Both the position numbers and the translations under genes were made by a program. A model generated the notes under the pieces. The model was not told the origin of the DNA. It saw only the letters and a list, made by a program, of their open reading frames with translations, and searched no databases. This document shows, one piece after another, positions 15,643 through 23,813 of a DNA stretch of 64,000 nt. The stretch covers positions 186,001 through 250,000 of the forward strand of contig NZ_WPNZ01000003.1 in the NCBI RefSeq assembly GCF_009755605.1, read 5' to 3'. The number at the start of each line of letters is the position of its first letter. The first letter of the stretch is position 1. This DNA comes from Streptomyces typhae (GTDB lineage: Bacteria; Actinomycetota; Actinomycetes; Streptomycetales; Streptomycetaceae).

Positions 15643-16506
15643 TCAGCAGGTGTGTGTCGTGTAGCGGTGGATCGTGTCCGCGAGGACTTCCCGGCCGTCC
15701 GCCGCCCACAGCGCTTCGTTGAAGAGTTCGACCTCGACGGGCCCCCGGTACCCGGCGGCCTCGGCCAGGGCCCGCCACGCGCGGAAGTCGATCGAGCCGT
15801 CGCCGAGCCGGCCGCGGCCGGTGAGCACGCCGCGCGGCAGAGGCGTCGTCCAGTCGGCGAGCTGGAAGGCGTGCAGCCGCCCCCCGGCCCCGGCACGGGC
15901 GAGCGCGGCGGGCGCCAGGTCGTCCCACCAGACGTGGTACGTGTCGACGCAGACGCCGACCTGCTCGGCGGGGAAGCGCTCGGCCAGGTCGAGGGCCTGC
16001 CCGAGGGTGGAGACGACGCAGCGGTCGGCGGCGAACATGGGGTGCAGGGGTTCGACGGCGAGCCGGACGGCGTGGCCCGCCGCGTAGGGGGCGAGTTCGG
16101 CGAGGGCGTCGGCGACGCGTTCCCGGGCGGCGGGCAGGTCGCGGTCGCCGGCCGGGAGCCCGCCGCAGACCAGGACCAGGGTGTCGGTGCCGAGGGCGGC
16201 GGCCTCCTCGACGGCGGCTCGGTTGTCGGCGAGGGCGCGGGCGCGTTCACCGGGGTCGACGGCGGTGAGGAAGCCGCCCCGGCACAGGGTGGTGACGCGC
16301 AGCCCGGCCGCCCGCACGAGTCGCGCGGCGGCCTCGACCCCGTACTCCTGGACCGGTTCGCGCCACAGCCCCACCCCGCGGACCCCGAGGTCGGCGCAGG
16401 CCGTGACCAGGTCGGGCAGGGAGAGCTGCTTGACCGTCATCTGGTTGATGCTGAAGTCGGCGGGCGCGCGGGGCGGGAAGGACGTGGAGCGCGCGGAGGG
16501 GGTCAT
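15643..16506 (-). CDS. sugar phosphate isomerase/epimerase family protein
   Basis: A 287-residue TIM-barrel protein of the xylose isomerase-like superfamily. Typical elements are INQMTVKQLSLPDLVTACAD near the N-terminus, VRLAVEPLHPMF with a metal-ligand Glu, VGVCVDTYHVWWD (Asp and His ligands), and VEVELFNEALWA near the end. It probably isomerises or epimerises a sugar or cyclitol derivative made by its operon partners. The ATG at 16506 overlaps the stop of the DUF993 gene (ATGA), so it is the third gene of an operon with DUF993 and an oxidoreductase. Substrate unknown. Confidence 0.82.
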   Translation of the reverse strand: MTPSARSTSFPPRAPADFSINQMTVKQLSLPDLVTACADLGVRGVGLWREPVQEYGVEAAARLVRAAGLRVTTLCRGGFLTAVDPGERARALADNRAAVEEAAALGTDTLVLVCGGLPAGDRDLPAARERVADALAELAPYAAGHAVRLAVEPLHPMFAADRCVVSTLGQALDLAERFPAEQVGVCVDTYHVWWDDLAPAALARAGAGGRLHAFQLADWTTPLPRGVLTGRGRLGDGSIDFRAWRALAEAAGYRGPVEVELFNEALWAADGREVLADTIHRYTTHTC

Positions 16507-17651
16507 GGGGTGACTCCGTAGACCTTCAGGAGCGAGCGCATGCGGTACGTGGCGAGGTCCGGGTCGGGGAACAGGGACAGGGCGTCGGCGAGTTCGTGGG
16601 CCCGTACCAGGTGCGGCAGGGAGCGGGCCGACTGGAGGCCGCCGACCATCGTGAAGTGGTCCTGGTGGCCGGCGAGCCAGGCCAGGAGGACCACACCGGT
16701 CTTGTAGTAGCGGGTGGGGGGCTCGAAGAGGTGGCGGGCCAGCGCGACGGTGGGGTCGAGGAGGTCGTGGAACGCCTCGGTGTCGCCGCCGTCCAGGGCG
16801 CGCACCGCCCGCGCCGCCACGGCCGCCAGCGGGTCGAAGACGCCGAGGAGCGCGTGGCTGAAGCCGTGGTCGTCGCCCGCGATCAGCTCCGGGTAGTGGA
16901 AGTCGTCGCCGGTGTAGCAGCGCACCCCGTCCGGCAGGCGGCGGCGCAGGGCGATCTCGCGGTCCGCGTCCAGGAGCGAGATCTTCACGCCGTCCACCTT
17001 GCCGGGGTGGGCGGCGACGACCTCCAGGAAGGTGTCGGTGGCCGCGTCCAGGTCCTGCGTCCCCCAGTAGCCCGCGAGCGCCGGGTCGAACATGGGGCCG
17101 AGCCAGTGCAGGATCACCGGGGCGCTCGCCTGCCGGAGCAGACCGTCGTACGTCGTCAGATAGTCGTCGGCCCCGCGGGCCGTGGCGGCGAGGGCGCGCG
17201 AGGCCATCAGGATCGCCTGCGCGCCGCAGTCCTCGGCCAGCGCGAGTTGCTCCTCGTAGGCGCGGCGCACCTCGTCGAGTCCGGCGGCGGGCGGGAGTCC
17301 GGCGGCGGGCGAGGCCAGCTGGTCGGTGCCCACGCCGCAGGCGATGCGGCCGTCCACCGCGCGGGCCTCGGCGGCCGAGCGCCGGATCAGTTCGGCCGCG
17401 CCCGGCCAGTCCAGACCCATGCCGCGCTGCGCGGTGTCCATCGCCTCGGCGACACCGAGACCGTGCCGCCACAGGTGCCGTCGGAACGCGAGCGTGGCGT
17501 CCCAGTCGACGGCGACGGGCCCGTCCGGGGACACGTCGGCACGCGGGTCCGCCACGACGTGCGCGGCGGCGAAGACGGTACGCGAACGCAGCGGCGGAGC
17601 GGCCACCCGCTGCGGCAACGAAGCCGACGGCGGCCTCGGCCACGCGCTCAC
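16503..17651 (-). CDS. DUF993 / dihydrodipicolinate-synthase-like protein
   Basis: A 382-residue protein of the DUF993 family, annotated in streptomycetes as dihydrodipicolinate synthase-like (class I aldolase/lyase barrel). Features include VAVDWDATLAFRRHLWRHGL near residue 45, ILHWLGPMFDPALAGYWG, and VDGVKISLLDADREIALR, where the lysine would be the Schiff-base candidate; then YTGDDFHYPELIAGD. The reaction is unknown; the context suggests cleavage of a keto-sugar acid. The GTG at 17651 overlaps the oxidoreductase stop (GTGA). It is the middle gene of the three-gene operon. Confidence 0.78.
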   Translation of the reverse strand: MSAWPRPPSASLPQRVAAPPLRSRTVFAAAHVVADPRADVSPDGPVAVDWDATLAFRRHLWRHGLGVAEAMDTAQRGMGLDWPGAAELIRRSAAEARAVDGRIACGVGTDQLASPAAGLPPAAGLDEVRRAYEEQLALAEDCGAQAILMASRALAATARGADDYLTTYDGLLRQASAPVILHWLGPMFDPALAGYWGTQDLDAATDTFLEVVAAHPGKVDGVKISLLDADREIALRRRLPDGVRCYTGDDFHYPELIAGDDHGFSHALLGVFDPLAAVAARAVRALDGGDTEAFHDLLDPTVALARHLFEPPTRYYKTGVVLLAWLAGHQDHFTMVGGLQSARSLPHLVRAHELADALSLFPDPDLATYRMRSLLKVYGVTP

Positions 17652-18814
17652 AGCCCGACCTCCGGCACGTCGATCCTGCGCCCCTGCGCCGAAGCCCGCA
17701 GGCCCAGCTCCGCGAGCTGTACGCCGCGGGCGCCCGCCAGCAGGTCCCAGTGGTAGGGCGCGTCCGCGTACACGTGCCGCAGGAACAGCTCCCACTGCGC
17801 CTTGAAGCCGTTGACGGGTTCGCCGCCCTCGCCGTCGGGGTTGTCGGGGACCTCCTGCCACTGGTCGCGGAAGGAGTGCGTGACGGGGAGGTCGGGGTTC
17901 CAGACCGGTTTGGGGGTGCCCGCGCGGTGCTGGAAGCGGCAGGTGCGCAGGCCCGCGACGGCGGAGCCCTCGGTGCCGTCGACCTGGAACTCCACCAGTT
18001 CGTCGCGGTGCACCCGCACCCCCCAGGACGAGTTGATCTGCGCGACCACGCCGCCCTCCAGCTCGAAGATGCCGTACGCCGCGTCGTCCGCCGTCGCCTC
18101 GTAGGGCTTGCCGTGTTCGTCCCAGCGCTGCGGCAGATGCGTCACCGCGAGCGCCTGCACGGAGCGCACCCGGCCGAACAGTTCGTGCAGGACGTACTCC
18201 CAGTGCGGGAACATGTCGACGACGATGCCGCCGCCGTCCTCGGCGCGGTAGTTCCAGGACGGGCGCTGCGCGGGCTGCCAGTCGCCCTCGAAGACCCAGT
18301 AGCCGAACTCGCCCCGCACGGACAGAACCCGCCCGAAGAAGCCGCCGTCGACCAGGCGCGCGAGCTTGCGCAGGCCCGGCAGAAAGAGCTTGTCCTGGAC
18401 GACGCCGTGCTTCACGCCCGCGTCCCGGGCGCGCCGGGCCAGGTCGAGCGCGGACGCGAAGGACGTGGCGGAGGGCTTCTCGGTGTACACGTGTTTGCCC
18501 GCGGCCAGGGCCCTCCTGATCGCCTCCTCGCGGGCCGATGTGACCTGCGCGTCGAAGTAGATGTCGGTCGCCGGGTCCGCGAGGACGGCGTCGAGGTCGG
18601 TCGAGACGTGCTTGAGGCCGTGTCGCGCCGCGAGCTCGCGCAGCGCCTGCTCCCTGCGGCCCACGAGCACCGGCTCGGGCCAGAGCCGGGTGCCGTCGCC
18701 CAGGTCGAGGCCGCCCTCCTCGCGCAGCGCGAGGATCGAACGGACCAGGTGCTGGCGGTGACCCATGCGTCCCGTCACGCCGTTCATGGCGATGCGGACC
18801 GTTCTGCGTGTCAC
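17648..18814 (-). CDS. Gfo/Idh/MocA family oxidoreductase
   Basis: A 388-residue NAD(P)-dependent sugar or cyclitol dehydrogenase. The N-terminal Rossmann part starts VRIAMNGVTGRMGHRQHLVR. The family lysine lies in HVYTEKPSA (EKP motif), and the C-terminal domain has GIVVDMFPHWEYVL and DAPYHWDLLAGARGVQL. The GTG at 18814 has GGAGG 7 bases upstream. It is first in the operon with the DUF993 and epimerase genes. The operon likely oxidises, cleaves and isomerises one unidentified sugar-type compound. A LacI operator lies in the divergent promoter region and a LacI gene is transcribed the other way. Confidence 0.85.
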   Translation of the reverse strand: MTRRTVRIAMNGVTGRMGHRQHLVRSILALREEGGLDLGDGTRLWPEPVLVGRREQALRELAARHGLKHVSTDLDAVLADPATDIYFDAQVTSAREEAIRRALAAGKHVYTEKPSATSFASALDLARRARDAGVKHGVVQDKLFLPGLRKLARLVDGGFFGRVLSVRGEFGYWVFEGDWQPAQRPSWNYRAEDGGGIVVDMFPHWEYVLHELFGRVRSVQALAVTHLPQRWDEHGKPYEATADDAAYGIFELEGGVVAQINSSWGVRVHRDELVEFQVDGTEGSAVAGLRTCRFQHRAGTPKPVWNPDLPVTHSFRDQWQEVPDNPDGEGGEPVNGFKAQWELFLRHVYADAPYHWDLLAGARGVQLAELGLRASAQGRRIDVPEVGL

Positions 18815-18935
18815 GTGAGTTCCTCCGTGGGCGCGGGGCGCCGTGGCGCGCGGCCGGTGGGGCGGTTGTCCGCCCTGGGAGCCAAGAGGCCCGGGGGCCC
18901 GGGGGCCGGGGGCGTTTCGTGCGGCACTCGAGGCG

Positions 18936-18951
18936 TAGCAAGCGCTTTCTA
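18936..18951. promoter_or_regulatory. LacI-family operator between the oxidoreductase operon and its regulator
   Basis: TAGCAAGCGCTTTCTA is a near-perfect palindrome with central CG and core AAGCGCTT. It lies 54 bases upstream of the LacI start and 122 bases upstream of the oxidoreductase start, so it can control both directions. Confidence 0.7.
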
Positions 18952-19004
18952 CTGGGGAGAAGCTAGCCTGCCGACAACGTTCGTACAAGACCGGAGGCCA
19001 ACAG

Positions 19005-20057
19005 ATGACCGTGACCCTGGCGGACGTGGCGGCTCGCGCCCAGGTGTCCCCCGCCACCGTGTCCCGCGTACTGAACGGCAACTACCCCGTCGCCGCGGCC
19101 ACACGTGAGCGCGTCCTGCGCGCGGTGGACGACCTGGACTACGTCCTGAACGGGCCCGCGAGCTCACTGGCCGCCGCCACATCGGACCTCGTGGGCATCC
19201 TGGTGAACGACATCGCCGACCCGTTCTTCGGGATCATGGCGAGCGCGGTCCAGTCGGAGATCACCGGCCCCGGCGGCCGTGCGGGCGGCGAGCGGATGGC
19301 GGTGGTGTGCAACACCGGCGGCTCACCGGAGCGCGAACTCACCTATCTGACCCTGCTCCAGCGCCAGCGGGCCGCGGCCGTCGTGGTCACCGGCGGCGCC
19401 ATCGAGGACGCCCCGCACGCGGCGGCGATCGGCGGGAAGCTGCGGCGGCTCGGCGACGCGGGCTCCCGGGTGGTGCTCTGCGGCCGGCCTCCGACCGGCG
19501 CCGCCCCCGACGCGGTGGCGCTCACCTTCGACAACCGGGGCGGCGGCCGCCGCCTCACGGACCATCTGCTCGGCCTCGGCCACCGCCGCGTCGGCTACAT
19601 CGCGGGCCCCACGGAGCGCACGACCACCCGCCACCGCCTGGAGGGCCACCAGGAGGCCCTGGCCGCGGCGGGCGTCGCGGACGACCCCCTGCTGACCCTG
19701 CACGGCCCCTACGACCGCCGCTCCGGCTACGACGCCACCCTCGAACTCCTGCGCCGTGAACCCCGGTTGACCGCGATCGTCGCCGCCAACGACACGGTGG
19801 CCCTGGGCGCCTGCGCGGCCCTGCGGGACCGGGGCCTCTCGATCCCCGGGGACGTGTCGGTGGCGGGCTTCGACGACCTGCCGTTCAGCATCGACGCCGT
19901 ACCGGCGCTGACCACCGTGCGGCTTCCGCTGCACGAGGCGGGGGCGCGGGCCGGGCGGATAGCCATGGGCCGCGAGGAGGAGCCGCCCGGGGGGATCGCG
20001 ACGGTGCACGGGGAGCTGATGGTGCGGGGGTCGACGGGGGCGCCCCGGCAGCACTGA
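19005..20057 (+). CDS. LacI-family regulator
   Basis: A 350-residue LacI/GalR repressor. The helix-turn-helix is at residues 3-25 (VTLADVAARAQVSPATVSRV), followed by a sensor domain with LVGILVNDIADPFFG, GHRRVGYIAGP, and VAGFDDLPFSIDAVP. The ATG at 19005 has GGAGG 8-12 bases upstream. It is divergent from the oxidoreductase/DUF993/epimerase operon and shares the region containing the palindrome at 18936-18951, so it very likely regulates that operon. A perfect 12-base-arm GC hairpin follows its stop. Confidence 0.9.
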   Translation: MTVTLADVAARAQVSPATVSRVLNGNYPVAAATRERVLRAVDDLDYVLNGPASSLAAATSDLVGILVNDIADPFFGIMASAVQSEITGPGGRAGGERMAVVCNTGGSPERELTYLTLLQRQRAAAVVVTGGAIEDAPHAAAIGGKLRRLGDAGSRVVLCGRPPTGAAPDAVALTFDNRGGGRRLTDHLLGLGHRRVGYIAGPTERTTTRHRLEGHQEALAAAGVADDPLLTLHGPYDRRSGYDATLELLRREPRLTAIVAANDTVALGACAALRDRGLSIPGDVSVAGFDDLPFSIDAVPALTTVRLPLHEAGARAGRIAMGREEEPPGGIATVHGELMVRGSTGAPRQH

Positions 20058-20083
20058 GGCGCCCGGGGGCTCCCCCGGGCGCC
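20058..20083. terminator. GC-rich hairpin after the LacI gene
   Basis: GGCGCCCGGGGG and CCCCCGGGCGCC are exact complements around a CT loop, directly after the TGA of the LacI gene and 9 bases before the stop of the convergent small gene. It has no T-run, as is common for Streptomyces terminators. Confidence 0.65.
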
Positions 20084-20091
20084 GGGCCGCG

Positions 20092-20280
20092 TCAGGCCTC
20101 CGTGCACCGCCAGCGGCCGACCTCGCGGTAGCCGGAGTCGTACACGGACTCGCCCGCGCCGGGCTCCAGGGCGTAGTGGTGGAGGTTGCCCGCCCAGTAG
20201 CGGAGGATGCGGCCCAGTTCGCGGGCGGAGTCCTCCGCGGGCGCCGTGTCGTCCACATCGACTTCCAGAACGAACTTCAC
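20092..20280 (-). CDS. small conserved-looking protein (62 aa), function unknown
   Basis: The GTG at 20280 has GGAGG 8-12 bases upstream and gives VKFVLEVDVDDTAPAEDSA followed by ELGRILRYWAGNLHHYALEP and GAGESVYDSGYREVGRW. The alternation of hydrophobic and charged residues and the Trp/Tyr-rich C-terminal half look like a real small cytoplasmic protein. I recognise similar small proteins in streptomycetes but no function. It is transcribed alone, converging on the LacI gene. Confidence 0.65.
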   Translation of the reverse strand: MKFVLEVDVDDTAPAEDSARELGRILRYWAGNLHHYALEPGAGESVYDSGYREVGRWRCTEA

Positions 20281-20476
20281 TCCCGGCCTCCCGCCATGTC
20301 CTCCGGCGCCCTCGACGGCGGCGCCGGTCCATGGCTTCCATCGTTCCATTGAAGCTGCTCTGGGGACTTCTGGGGAATCCGGCGAGAAGAGCCGCTGATC
20401 AGCGGGGTGGGCAGGGCCGGAAAGTCTCAGACCGTGGCCTCCGGCCGGATCCCGTCGTATGCTCGACGAATATCTC

Positions 20477-20487
20477 TGACTGAGTCA
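20477..20487. promoter_or_regulatory. candidate MarR-type operator
   Basis: TGACTGAGTCA is a perfect 11-base palindrome 33 bases upstream of the MarR-GNAT gene. MarR-family proteins typically bind such short palindromes near their own promoters, so autoregulation is plausible. Confidence 0.5.
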
Positions 20488-20520
20488 ACTGTCCGACGAA
20501 GACAACGGTCGAGGTGCCGC

Positions 20521-21459
20521 ATGAGCGTCCAGGAGATCCGCGCGTTCAACCGCTTCTACACGAACCTCATCGGCGCGCTGGACTACAGCCGCCATCTGTA
20601 CGCGCCCTACACCCTCACCGAGTCCCGCGTCCTGTACGAGCTGGCCCACTCGCCCCGCACGGACGCCGCCGACCTGCGCGCGGAACTCTCCCTGGACGCG
20701 GGGTACCTGAGCCGCATCCTCGCCAAGTTCCAGGCGGACGGCCTCATCGAGCGGACGCCGTCCGAGCGGGACCCGCGGCGGCGGCACGTGGCGCTCACCG
20801 CGCGCGGGCGGACCGCCGCTGAGCTGCTCGACGAGCGGTCGCGGGAGGCCGTGGGCTCGCTGCTCACCACGGTTCCCGCGGCGGACCGCGAGCGCCTCAC
20901 GGCCGCCCTCGCCACCGTGCGCGGCCTCCTCGCGGACGGCGCGCGGCGCCCGGCGCGCGCCGAGGACGTGCTGCTGCGTGAGCCCGGCGCCGGTGACCTC
21001 GGCTGGATCGTGCAGCGCAACGGCGCGCTGTACGCGGCCCAGTTCGGCTGGAACGCCGACTACGAGGGCCTGGTGGCCCGCATCGTCGCCGACTTCGCCC
21101 AGGACCACGACCCCCACCTGGAACGCGTCTGGATCGCCGAACTCGACGGCAGGACCGTCGGGTGCGTGATGTGCGTACGGGACGAGGCACCCGGCACCGC
21201 GCGGCTCCGGCTCCTGCTCGTCGAGCCGGAGGCCCGGGGGCTCGGCATCGGGGACCGGCTCGTCTCCGCCGTCGTCGCCTTCGCTCGCGAGGCCGGCTAT
21301 CGGGAGCTGGTGCTGTGGACCAACGATGTGCTGGCCGCTGCGCGGGGCATTTACGTCCGGCACGGCTTCACCCTGGTCGCGGAGAAGCCCCACCGGTCCT
21401 TCGGGGCGGACCTCGTCGGCCAGGACTGGCGCCTTTCCCTCCGGGCCGAGCGCCCTTAG
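20521..21459 (+). CDS. MarR regulator fused to a GNAT acetyltransferase
   Basis: A 312-residue two-domain protein. Residues 1-145 are a MarR winged helix (FTESRVLYEL-like TLTESRVLYELAHS, then LDAGYLSRILAKFQADGLIE and the wing RDPRRRHVALTARG). Residues 155-308 are a GNAT N-acetyltransferase with the acetyl-CoA loop LVEPEARGLGIGDRLV and the ending LVLWTNDVLAAARGIYVRHG. Such bifunctional proteins are known in actinobacteria; the small-molecule substrate is unknown. The ATG at 20521 follows GAGGTG. The TAG stop lies at the very edge of a family A repeat. The promoter carries a MarR-like palindrome. Confidence 0.9.
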   Translation: MSVQEIRAFNRFYTNLIGALDYSRHLYAPYTLTESRVLYELAHSPRTDAADLRAELSLDAGYLSRILAKFQADGLIERTPSERDPRRRHVALTARGRTAAELLDERSREAVGSLLTTVPAADRERLTAALATVRGLLADGARRPARAEDVLLREPGAGDLGWIVQRNGALYAAQFGWNADYEGLVARIVADFAQDHDPHLERVWIAELDGRTVGCVMCVRDEAPGTARLRLLLVEPEARGLGIGDRLVSAVVAFAREAGYRELVLWTNDVLAAARGIYVRHGFTLVAEKPHRSFGADLVGQDWRLSLRAERP

Positions 21460-21582
21460 GGGCGCGGGGAACTGCGCGCTCAGCGCGCGACAAGCCGCAG
21501 ACGCGTCTGCCGAGTGACCACGCAGACGCGTCTGCGGCCTTTCCGTGGCTGGCCGCGCCGTTCCCCGCGCCCCTGACGGGGC
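21455..21582. repeat. Family A nested inverted repeat, copy A4
   Basis: Almost identical to copy A3 over its whole length, including the 60-base stretch from GCTCAGCGCGCGACAAGCC to GGTCTGCGGCC-like inner arms. The main difference is CT for GG in the left outer arm (GAACTGCGCG). It begins at the stop codon of the MarR-GNAT gene and ends 38 bases before the next start. Confidence 0.9.
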
Positions 21583-21619
21583 ACGTTTCCCGCGCCGCCG
21601 GGCGGAAAGATGTCCGGCC

Positions 21620-22459
21620 ATGAAACTCGCCTTCTCCACGCTCGGAGTACCGGGACTACCGATCCAGGACGTCCTGGAGCTAGCCCTCGCGCACGGCTAT
21701 CACGGCGTCGAGCTGCGCGCGCACCCCGAAGAGCCGGTCCACCCGGGCCTCGGCGCGGCCGAACGGGCCGATGTGGCGAGCCGGTTCAAGGAGGCGGGCG
21801 TCGACGTGCTCGGCGTCGCCGGGTACGCGCGCGTCGCCGCGCCCGGTGCCGACGGCCCCGTACTGGACGAGATCAGGGAACTCCTGTCCCTGGCCCGCGA
21901 CCTCGGTGCCCCCTACGTCCGTGTCTTCCCCGGCGGTGCCCCGGACGGCGGTACCGAGCCGGACCCCGAGGGCATCGCGGACCCGGAGAGCCTCGCCGGG
22001 GCCGACGAGATCGCGGCCCGGCGGCTCGGCACCGCCGCGGAGGACGCCGCCGACGCGGGCGTGCGCATCCTCCTGGAGACCCATGACTCGCACCGCACCG
22101 GCGCGGCCGCCGCCCGCGTCCTCGGTCCCGTCGGGCACCGGAACGCCGGGGCCCTGTGGGACGTGATGCACACCTGGCTCGGCGGCGAGCAGATCGCCGA
22201 CAGCTATGCCGCGCTCTCCCCGTTCCTCGGATACGTCCAGGTCAAGGACATCGCGAGCGCCGAGGACACCACCCCGCTCGCCCTCGGCGCGGGTGTCCTG
22301 CCGCTCGCCGAGTGCGTGGAGCTGCTCACCCGCAAGGGCTGGGACGGCTGGCTGTGCTGGGAGTACGAGAAGCGCTGGTACGAGCAGGCGGCGCCGCTGC
22401 CCGAGCTCCTCGGCCAGGGCCGGGAACTCCTGACGCGCCTCCTGACGGAGTCGGCCTGA
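21620..22459 (+). CDS. sugar phosphate isomerase/epimerase family protein
   Basis: A 279-residue TIM-barrel protein of the xylose isomerase-like superfamily. It opens MKLAFSTLGVPGLPIQDVLE and continues with GYHGVELRAH. Later segments VRILLETHDSHRTG (metal Glu and His), GALWDVMHTWLGG (Asp, His) and LGYVQVKDI (the KD lysine and aspartate) are the usual ligand and active-site positions. WDGWLCWEYEKRW near the end supplies the final Glu ligand. The natural substrate is unknown. It is transcribed singly between a family A repeat and the convergent MerR gene. Confidence 0.85.
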   Translation: MKLAFSTLGVPGLPIQDVLELALAHGYHGVELRAHPEEPVHPGLGAAERADVASRFKEAGVDVLGVAGYARVAAPGADGPVLDEIRELLSLARDLGAPYVRVFPGGAPDGGTEPDPEGIADPESLAGADEIAARRLGTAAEDAADAGVRILLETHDSHRTGAAAARVLGPVGHRNAGALWDVMHTWLGGEQIADSYAALSPFLGYVQVKDIASAEDTTPLALGAGVLPLAECVELLTRKGWDGWLCWEYEKRWYEQAAPLPELLGQGRELLTRLLTESA

Positions 22460-22471
22460 GCGACGCGGCAC

Positions 22472-23326
22472 TCACTTCCGCGGCTGCGCGCCGGTGTCCC
22501 CGGCCTCGCCCCCGCCCGCGTCCCCTCCCGTCGGCGCCGGACCGGGTCCGTCCGGCTGCGGCTCCCCGGTCACGTACCCGTGCAGCAGGCTCGACGCCGC
22601 CAGCATCGCGCCCGACCGGCGCGTCAGCTCCTCACCGCGGCGGGCGAGGGCCGCGCGCAGCGCCTCGCTGCTGCCCGTCTCGCGGAGGCCGTCGAGGACC
22701 GGGCGGATCGCGGGGAGCGGGTGTCCCGCCTGCCGGAGCATGATGATCATGCGGGCGTCCCGGACGTCCGCCGCGGCGTACAGGCGGTAGCCGGTCCCCC
22801 GCTCCCGCTCCGGGGCGAGCAGCCCCGCCGCCTCCCAGACGCGCAGGGCCGAGGTGCGCACGCCGACGCGGGCGGCGACCTCGCCCACGGTCAGGGGCGC
22901 ACGCGGCGGCGGCGCGGGCGCCGTTCCCGGGCCCTCGCTCGCCACGGCCTCCAGGGCCGCGCCCGTCGCCCGCAGCGCCTCCCGCTGCGCGTGCAGTTCC
23001 GCGTGCGCGGCGTCGAGCAGCGTCAGCGCCTCGGGTACGTCGTCCGCGTGCACCGCCCGCATCACGGCCCGCGCCCGGTCGGGCCCGAAGCCCTTGGCCA
23101 GGGCGCGGTAGGCCAGCAGGGCCCGGCCGTGCACCGGGGCGAAACGCCGGTAGCCGGTGGCGGTCCGCGGGGTCGGCGGCAGGATGCCCGCGTCGGCGTA
23201 GTCGCGGACGAGCTGGGTGGAGACGCCCGCCATCCGCGCCAGGTCCACCGGGCGCAGGGCCTTCGGGGCGTTCGCTGCGTCGGGTGCTTCGGGTGCGCGC
23301 GCGGCGCGCGGGGCGTTACGGGTCAT
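22472..23326 (-). CDS. regulator with two MerR-type domains
   Basis: A 284-residue protein containing two MerR winged-helix modules in one chain. The first is at about residues 25-95 (VDLARMAGVSTQLVRDYADA, GILPPTPRTATGYRRF). The second is at about 142-210 (LTVGEVAARVGVRTSALRVW, then ERERGTGYRLYAAADVRDAR). A helical linker of about 50 residues joins them and an acidic Gly/Pro tail ends the protein. Normal MerR proteins have one such domain and dimerise, so this one may act as a built-in dimer. No cysteine-rich metal site is visible. It is divergent from the GH3 gene across a 486-base gap. Confidence 0.82.
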   Translation of the reverse strand: MTRNAPRAARAPEAPDAANAPKALRPVDLARMAGVSTQLVRDYADAGILPPTPRTATGYRRFAPVHGRALLAYRALAKGFGPDRARAVMRAVHADDVPEALTLLDAAHAELHAQREALRATGAALEAVASEGPGTAPAPPPRAPLTVGEVAARVGVRTSALRVWEAAGLLAPERERGTGYRLYAAADVRDARMIIMLRQAGHPLPAIRPVLDGLRETGSSEALRAALARRGEELTRRSGAMLAASSLLHGYVTGEPQPDGPGPAPTGGDAGGGEAGDTGAQPRK

Positions 23327-23777
23327 GCCCGGGACGGGGGTGCCGAGGTCACGTCGTCAGCGTACGTGGCAGGGTGGAGGTGGCGGCGGTAGCGGCCGGG
23401 GGGTGGCCCCCGTGCCCGGCGCGTGAATCGGCCTTCGGCCTCGTCCTCGAACGCCGGACGGGCTGGAACCCCATGAGACCTCGCGCCCCCGGCACATAAC
23501 GGCACCCCCAAATGTCGGGGCGCACGCCGCGCACCCCCCTCCCTGGTCCCAAGTTCCGGTAATCCGCGCGGTTTCGGGAACCTTGGCAGGGGCCCCGTCG
23601 TCAAACCGGCACGCTGTCGGAGAGTCTCCGCGCGGCGGTGTCGGCATCGCTGCTGGCTGCGAACGCTGACCACCCTCTCCGCCGCCCGCGGCCGGCAGCG
23701 CGCCGCCACCGGTGCGCCCCTCCCTTGCGCCGGTGGCGGCCCCTCCCCCGCGGCGGTGCGCGGTCCCCGCAGGGATC
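23327..23777. other. gap between the double-MerR gene and the GH3 gene, with family B copy B2
   Basis: A half-element of family B (CCTCGTCCTCGAACGCCGGA from 23439, continuing CGGGCTGG) lies here without its opposite arm. No credible coding frame is seen. The GH3 promoter occupies the end of the gap. No DasR-type site was recognised by eye. Confidence 0.6.
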
Positions 23778-23813
23778 TTGACCCGCCGCATCCCACGGGA
23801 TATCCGTGGCAGG
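23778..23813 (+). promoter_or_regulatory. GH3 promoter giving a probable leaderless transcript
   Basis: TTGACC (23778-23783), a 17-base spacer and TATCCG (23801-23806) form a good vegetative-type promoter. Transcription should start about 6-7 bases later, at or next to the GTG at 23813. No ribosome site precedes that GTG, as expected of a leaderless mRNA. Confidence 0.65.
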
